Shown here piece by piece: positions 61,682 to 64,000 of a stretch of 64,000 bases of DNA. The notes below the pieces were generated by a model. That model was not told the origin of the DNA and did no database searches. It saw only the letters and a program-made list of their open reading frames with translations. The position numbers and the translations under genes are program-made. The DNA comes from JAJDXW01 sp965243335 (GTDB lineage Bacteria; Pseudomonadota; Gammaproteobacteria; HK1): positions 1,612,001 to 1,676,000 of the forward strand of contig OZ251545.1 in assembly GCA_965243335.1 (NCBI GenBank), read 5' to 3'. Every line of letters begins with the position of its first letter. The stretch's first letter is position 1.

Positions 61682-63098
61682 CATAGGTAGGATCATATAA
61701 TTATTTGATTCTGATTGGATTTTGTCTTGAAGTCCCATTCGAAGTCTCCTATCATGGGGTTGGGAAAAGCCACGACGTTACGGAGACTCGAATGGGACGA
61801 GGGCATGATAGCGACTTCGCGGACCGATTCAAGCGGGTCCTGTCGGCACACAGCGTCAACGCCTTGGGACGGTTGACGCGATATTGTCATCGCGAACGGG
61901 TGATCACGCCGCATCGCATGGCGATGAGCCTGATGGCAAGCTGCGCGAGAGGGCAGGTTCAGACCCTGGCGGATCTGCAACGGGATTTCAACGCGCTGTT
62001 CGGGACTTCGGTGGCCTACAAGCCGTTTCACAATCAACTGGCGAAACGGCAGTTTGCCGATTTCATGCGGGAGTTGACCTGCAAGCTCATCGAACGGTGG
62101 ACGGTGCAGGTATTGAAGGCGCAGCCGGGAGGGGCCTTCAGCGAATTTGGCCGCATCCTGATTCAGGACGGCAGTTCGTTTGCGGTCCATGACGCGCTGT
62201 CGAAACACTACCCAGGGCGGTTTCAGCCTCGTTCCCCGGCGGCGGTGGAATTGCACGTGACCATGGACCTGTACCGGGACTGCGCCTCGAAGATCGCACT
62301 CACTGCGGACACGGCGCCGGAGCGCCCACACTTGCCGCGCGCCCACACCCTGAAGGGGGACTTGCTGCTGGCCGACCGGGGATACTTCACCCGCGATTAC
62401 CTGCGCGAGGTCGATGCGGCGGGCGGATCCTACGTGGTTCGGGGCAACACCTCGCTCAATCCGGTGGTGCAGGCGGGCTACGGGGCCGGGGGCCGAGTCC
62501 TGCGAGGAGTGCGCGGGAAGAAACTCGGCGAGGTTTGCAAGAAAGGTCTTCTCGATTTCGACGTGGTTTGGGGTCAGGGGGAGAAGGCGTTTCGGACACG
62601 TTTGATCGCCAGTTGGAATCGGTCGAAGGGGCAGTATCGCTATCTGGTCACCAATTTGCCCCGCGACCGATATACCCCGGAAGCGGTTGACCAAGCCTAT
62701 CGGCTTCGTTGGCAAATCGAACTGCTTTTCAAAGAATGGAAGTCTTACGCCAATCTGCAAGCTTTCAACACCGCCAATCCTGCCATCGCCGAGGGGCTGA
62801 TCTGGGCGGCGGTCGCCGCAGCGGCGATGAAGCGCTACCTGGCCCATATGACGCAGGTATTGCGCGCCGTGGAAGTCTCCACACGCAAGGTCGCCATGTG
62901 CGCCCATCACGTTCTCACGGATCTGTTCAGAGTCTTGACTTCACAATCGCACGGTGATCTGCATGAGACACTGCGGGCGGCAATCGAATATCTCGCGAAC
63001 AATGCAGCCCGAGCACACCCCAACCGAGAACGACGAACCGGACGATTACAGCTCGGTATCGTCCCAATCCTCGACATCGCTTAAGTACCTAACTTATG
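61682..63098. mobile_element. IS4-family insertion sequence
   Basis: About 1417 bases between two copies of acgccgatct (61672-61681 and 63099-63108), the target duplication. The left end is cataggtaggatcat and the right end read inward is cataagttaggtactt, imperfect terminal inverted repeats of about 15 bases. Only one gene is inside. The 10-bp duplication is in the range reported for IS4-family elements. It sits inside a sulfotransferase gene in the same orientation. Confidence 0.9.
61792..63084 (+). CDS. IS4-family DDE transposase
   Basis: A 430-residue transposase. The DDE triad is Asp126 (ILIQDGSSFAVHD), Asp195 (LLLADRGYFTRDY) and Glu310 in YRLRWQIELLFKEWKS, which is the Y-2-R-3-E-6-K signature of the IS4 family. 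N-terminal text RVLSAHSVNALGRLTRYCHR is the DNA-binding region. ATG 61792 is preferred over an earlier in-frame start because the preceding 29 residues lie in the AT-rich IS end; GGAG lies at 61782-61785. The frame is complete with all catalytic residues, so the element may still be active. Confidence 0.93.
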   Translation: MGRGHDSDFADRFKRVLSAHSVNALGRLTRYCHRERVITPHRMAMSLMASCARGQVQTLADLQRDFNALFGTSVAYKPFHNQLAKRQFADFMRELTCKLIERWTVQVLKAQPGGAFSEFGRILIQDGSSFAVHDALSKHYPGRFQPRSPAAVELHVTMDLYRDCASKIALTADTAPERPHLPRAHTLKGDLLLADRGYFTRDYLREVDAAGGSYVVRGNTSLNPVVQAGYGAGGRVLRGVRGKKLGEVCKKGLLDFDVVWGQGEKAFRTRLIASWNRSKGQYRYLVTNLPRDRYTPEAVDQAYRLRWQIELLFKEWKSYANLQAFNTANPAIAEGLIWAAVAAAAMKRYLAHMTQVLRAVEVSTRKVAMCAHHVLTDLFRVLTSQSHGDLHETLRAAIEYLANNAARAHPNRERRTGRLQLGIVPILDIA

Positions 63099-63685
63099 AC
63101 GCCGATCTACATGTTCCTGCCGAAGGTCGCGCACGAGTTACACCGATACAACCAGGCGCTGAAGCTGATCGTGCTGTTAAGGAACCCGGTTGAACGAGCC
63201 ATATCGCAGTACTACATGGAGAAGTCCCGAGGCGATGAGCACCTTCCGCTGTGGCTGGCCCTGTTGAGCGAACCGTTTAGACTGCGCCGCAGCCGGGATG
63301 CGGGGCAGGCGGATTTCGCCATGCGGCACCACTCATATCGCCGGCGTGGCCTTTACTCCCTCCAGTTGCGCAACCTCTACCGTAACTTCGACAGGGACAG
63401 GGTGCTGATCATCCACACCCAAGACCTGTTGCAACGCCACGACCACATACTCCGCCATATATTTGCCTTCCTCGGAGTCTCCGGGGGTGTGCGGATAGCG
63501 CCCGAGATGGTCTACCCGGACGTACCGGCAAAGGGGCGTTGGCGGGATAGCAGGGCGCATCGCGCCGTCTCCTGCCTTCTTCAAGCTTCTTTTTTAGCGG
63601 AGTCCGTCCGTATACGCGCGTGGTCGCCCCGAAGCGAACCTTTGCAGCCGGGCGGCGTGAGCGCCACCACCAAGGAGACGAGGCA

Positions 63686-64000
63686 ATGAAGACCATCCTT
63701 CGGACGTTCGCCCCCCTTTGCCTTGCGGCGCTGACCGCCGGAGTCTTTCTGATAGTAGGTGTCATTGTTCTTTCTGATTATGGAATATCGGCGGACGAGG
63801 GAACCCAACATAACCTCGCTAAATTAACAGCCGACTATATCGTGGGGAACAACGACCACCTGTTGCGAGCATGGGATAGGCCGTATGGCGTTGCATTTGA
63901 ATTGTTACTTCTGTCTTTCGAGCGAATCCTGGGGTTGCAGGATTCCCGCAGCATCTATCTCAGCCGTCATCTCCTGACACATCTCTTCTTTTTGGTCGCC
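63686..64000 (+). CDS. Membrane protein start, glycosyltransferase-like (cut by window edge)
   Basis: 105 codons are visible. The protein begins with a membrane anchor (LCLAALTAGVFLIVGVIVLS), then YGISADEGTQHNLAKLTADY with the Asp-Glu pair typical of the first periplasmic loop in dolichyl-phosphate-mannose/ArnT-like glycosyltransferases (GT39/GT83). Further hydrophobic stretches follow (VAFELLLLSFERILGL, LLTHLFFLVA). ATG 63686 overlaps the sulfotransferase stop as ATGA, with AGGAGAC at 63672-63678. The DNA is AT-richer than the core genes, as is common for surface-polysaccharide clusters. The assignment to GT39/83 is tentative because most of the gene is missing. Confidence 0.65.
   Translation, partial: MKTILRTFAPLCLAALTAGVFLIVGVIVLSDYGISADEGTQHNLAKLTADYIVGNNDHLLRAWDRPYGVAFELLLLSFERILGLQDSRSIYLSRHLLTHLFFLVA

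Larger units (their letters stand above)
61417..63689 (+). pseudogene. Sulfotransferase split by an IS4-family element
   Basis: The first part (61417-61681) encodes MREPRAPARCHRPLVDFMIV then GAQKSGTTALARFLSLHP, the 5'-PAPS phosphosulfate loop, and ends GEATPI. The second part (63109-63689) continues YMFLPKVAHELHRYNQALKL, IVLLRNPVERAISQYYMEKS (3'-phosphate binding site) and a normal C-terminus. Removing the IS and one copy of its 10-bp target duplication gives an open frame of 281 residues with no other lesion. The gene was therefore intact until a recent insertion. The start is ATG 61417 after GAGGGAAG. Its TGA overlaps the next gene's ATG (ATGA). It probably sulfated a cell-surface polysaccharide. 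Confidence 0.9.

Noticed and set aside
1..64000. tRNA, rRNA, riboswitch or tmRNA genes
   Set aside because: I looked for cloverleaf arms and known conserved cores by eye in the intergenic regions and found none I could support.

Overview
The window is high-GC DNA from a proteobacterium, most likely a gammaproteobacterium. This rests on the aceE-aceF-lpd pyruvate dehydrogenase set with homodimeric-type E1 and a lipoyl-bearing E3, and on RNase T, a family-B DNA polymerase II, SerB, PdxH and TatD. I saw no rRNA or tRNA gene, so the lineage cannot be fixed. The genome carries many dispersed palindromic repeats, fragmentary gene copies, toxin-antitoxin (TA) modules and one insertion sequence.

Region by region: 0-1.6 kb holds the end of an unidentified gene and an acyl-CoA dehydrogenase. 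1.9-14.1 kb is a decayed defence island, mostly on the minus strand. It contains an AlbA_2/HATPase-like protein, an internally deleted type III-like Res helicase, a second Res fragment, a frameshifted Rpn-type protein, a dead RelE remnant with an intact HTH antitoxin, MntA with a HepT whose catalytic motif is lost, a methyltransferase-N-terminus/DUF2806 chimera, and an intact 1990-residue helicase-nuclease. 14.1-23.2 kb mixes a VapBC pair caught inside a partial duplication, three metabolic enzymes, an SDR, an AAA-ATPase/PDDEXK protein and a nucleotidyltransferase pair. 23.4-32.6 kb is core: lpd, aceF and aceE, then divergent RNase T, an HtrA-like pseudoprotease and a 3-hydroxyisobutyrate dehydrogenase-like enzyme.

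33.3-47.2 kb is the most interesting part: a same-strand run of P-loop ATPase, a protein with ten 48-residue TPR-like repeats, a beta-class adenine methyltransferase of type III Mod type, a Fic protein, and a type III Res helicase-nuclease. The first four are tightly packed: a 12-nt gap, an ATGA overlap, then a 1-nt overlap. Between Fic and Res sit hairpin-rich repeats, a broken vapBC and two intact VapBC-type modules. I infer one compound restriction-modification/defence locus with an ATPase-TPR sensor or regulator and a Fic effector, into which TA modules have inserted.

47.4-59.3 kb returns to housekeeping genes: polB (broken at a 9-C tract), a ThDP enzyme, dacB, a small membrane protein, tatD, serB-pdxH, a LON-domain protein, a His-rich exported protein and a GST. 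59.4-64 kb begins a polysaccharide or cell-surface cluster with a broken Uma2 gene, a glycosyltransferase, a sulfotransferase split by an IS4-family element with a 10-bp target duplication, and the start of a membrane protein.
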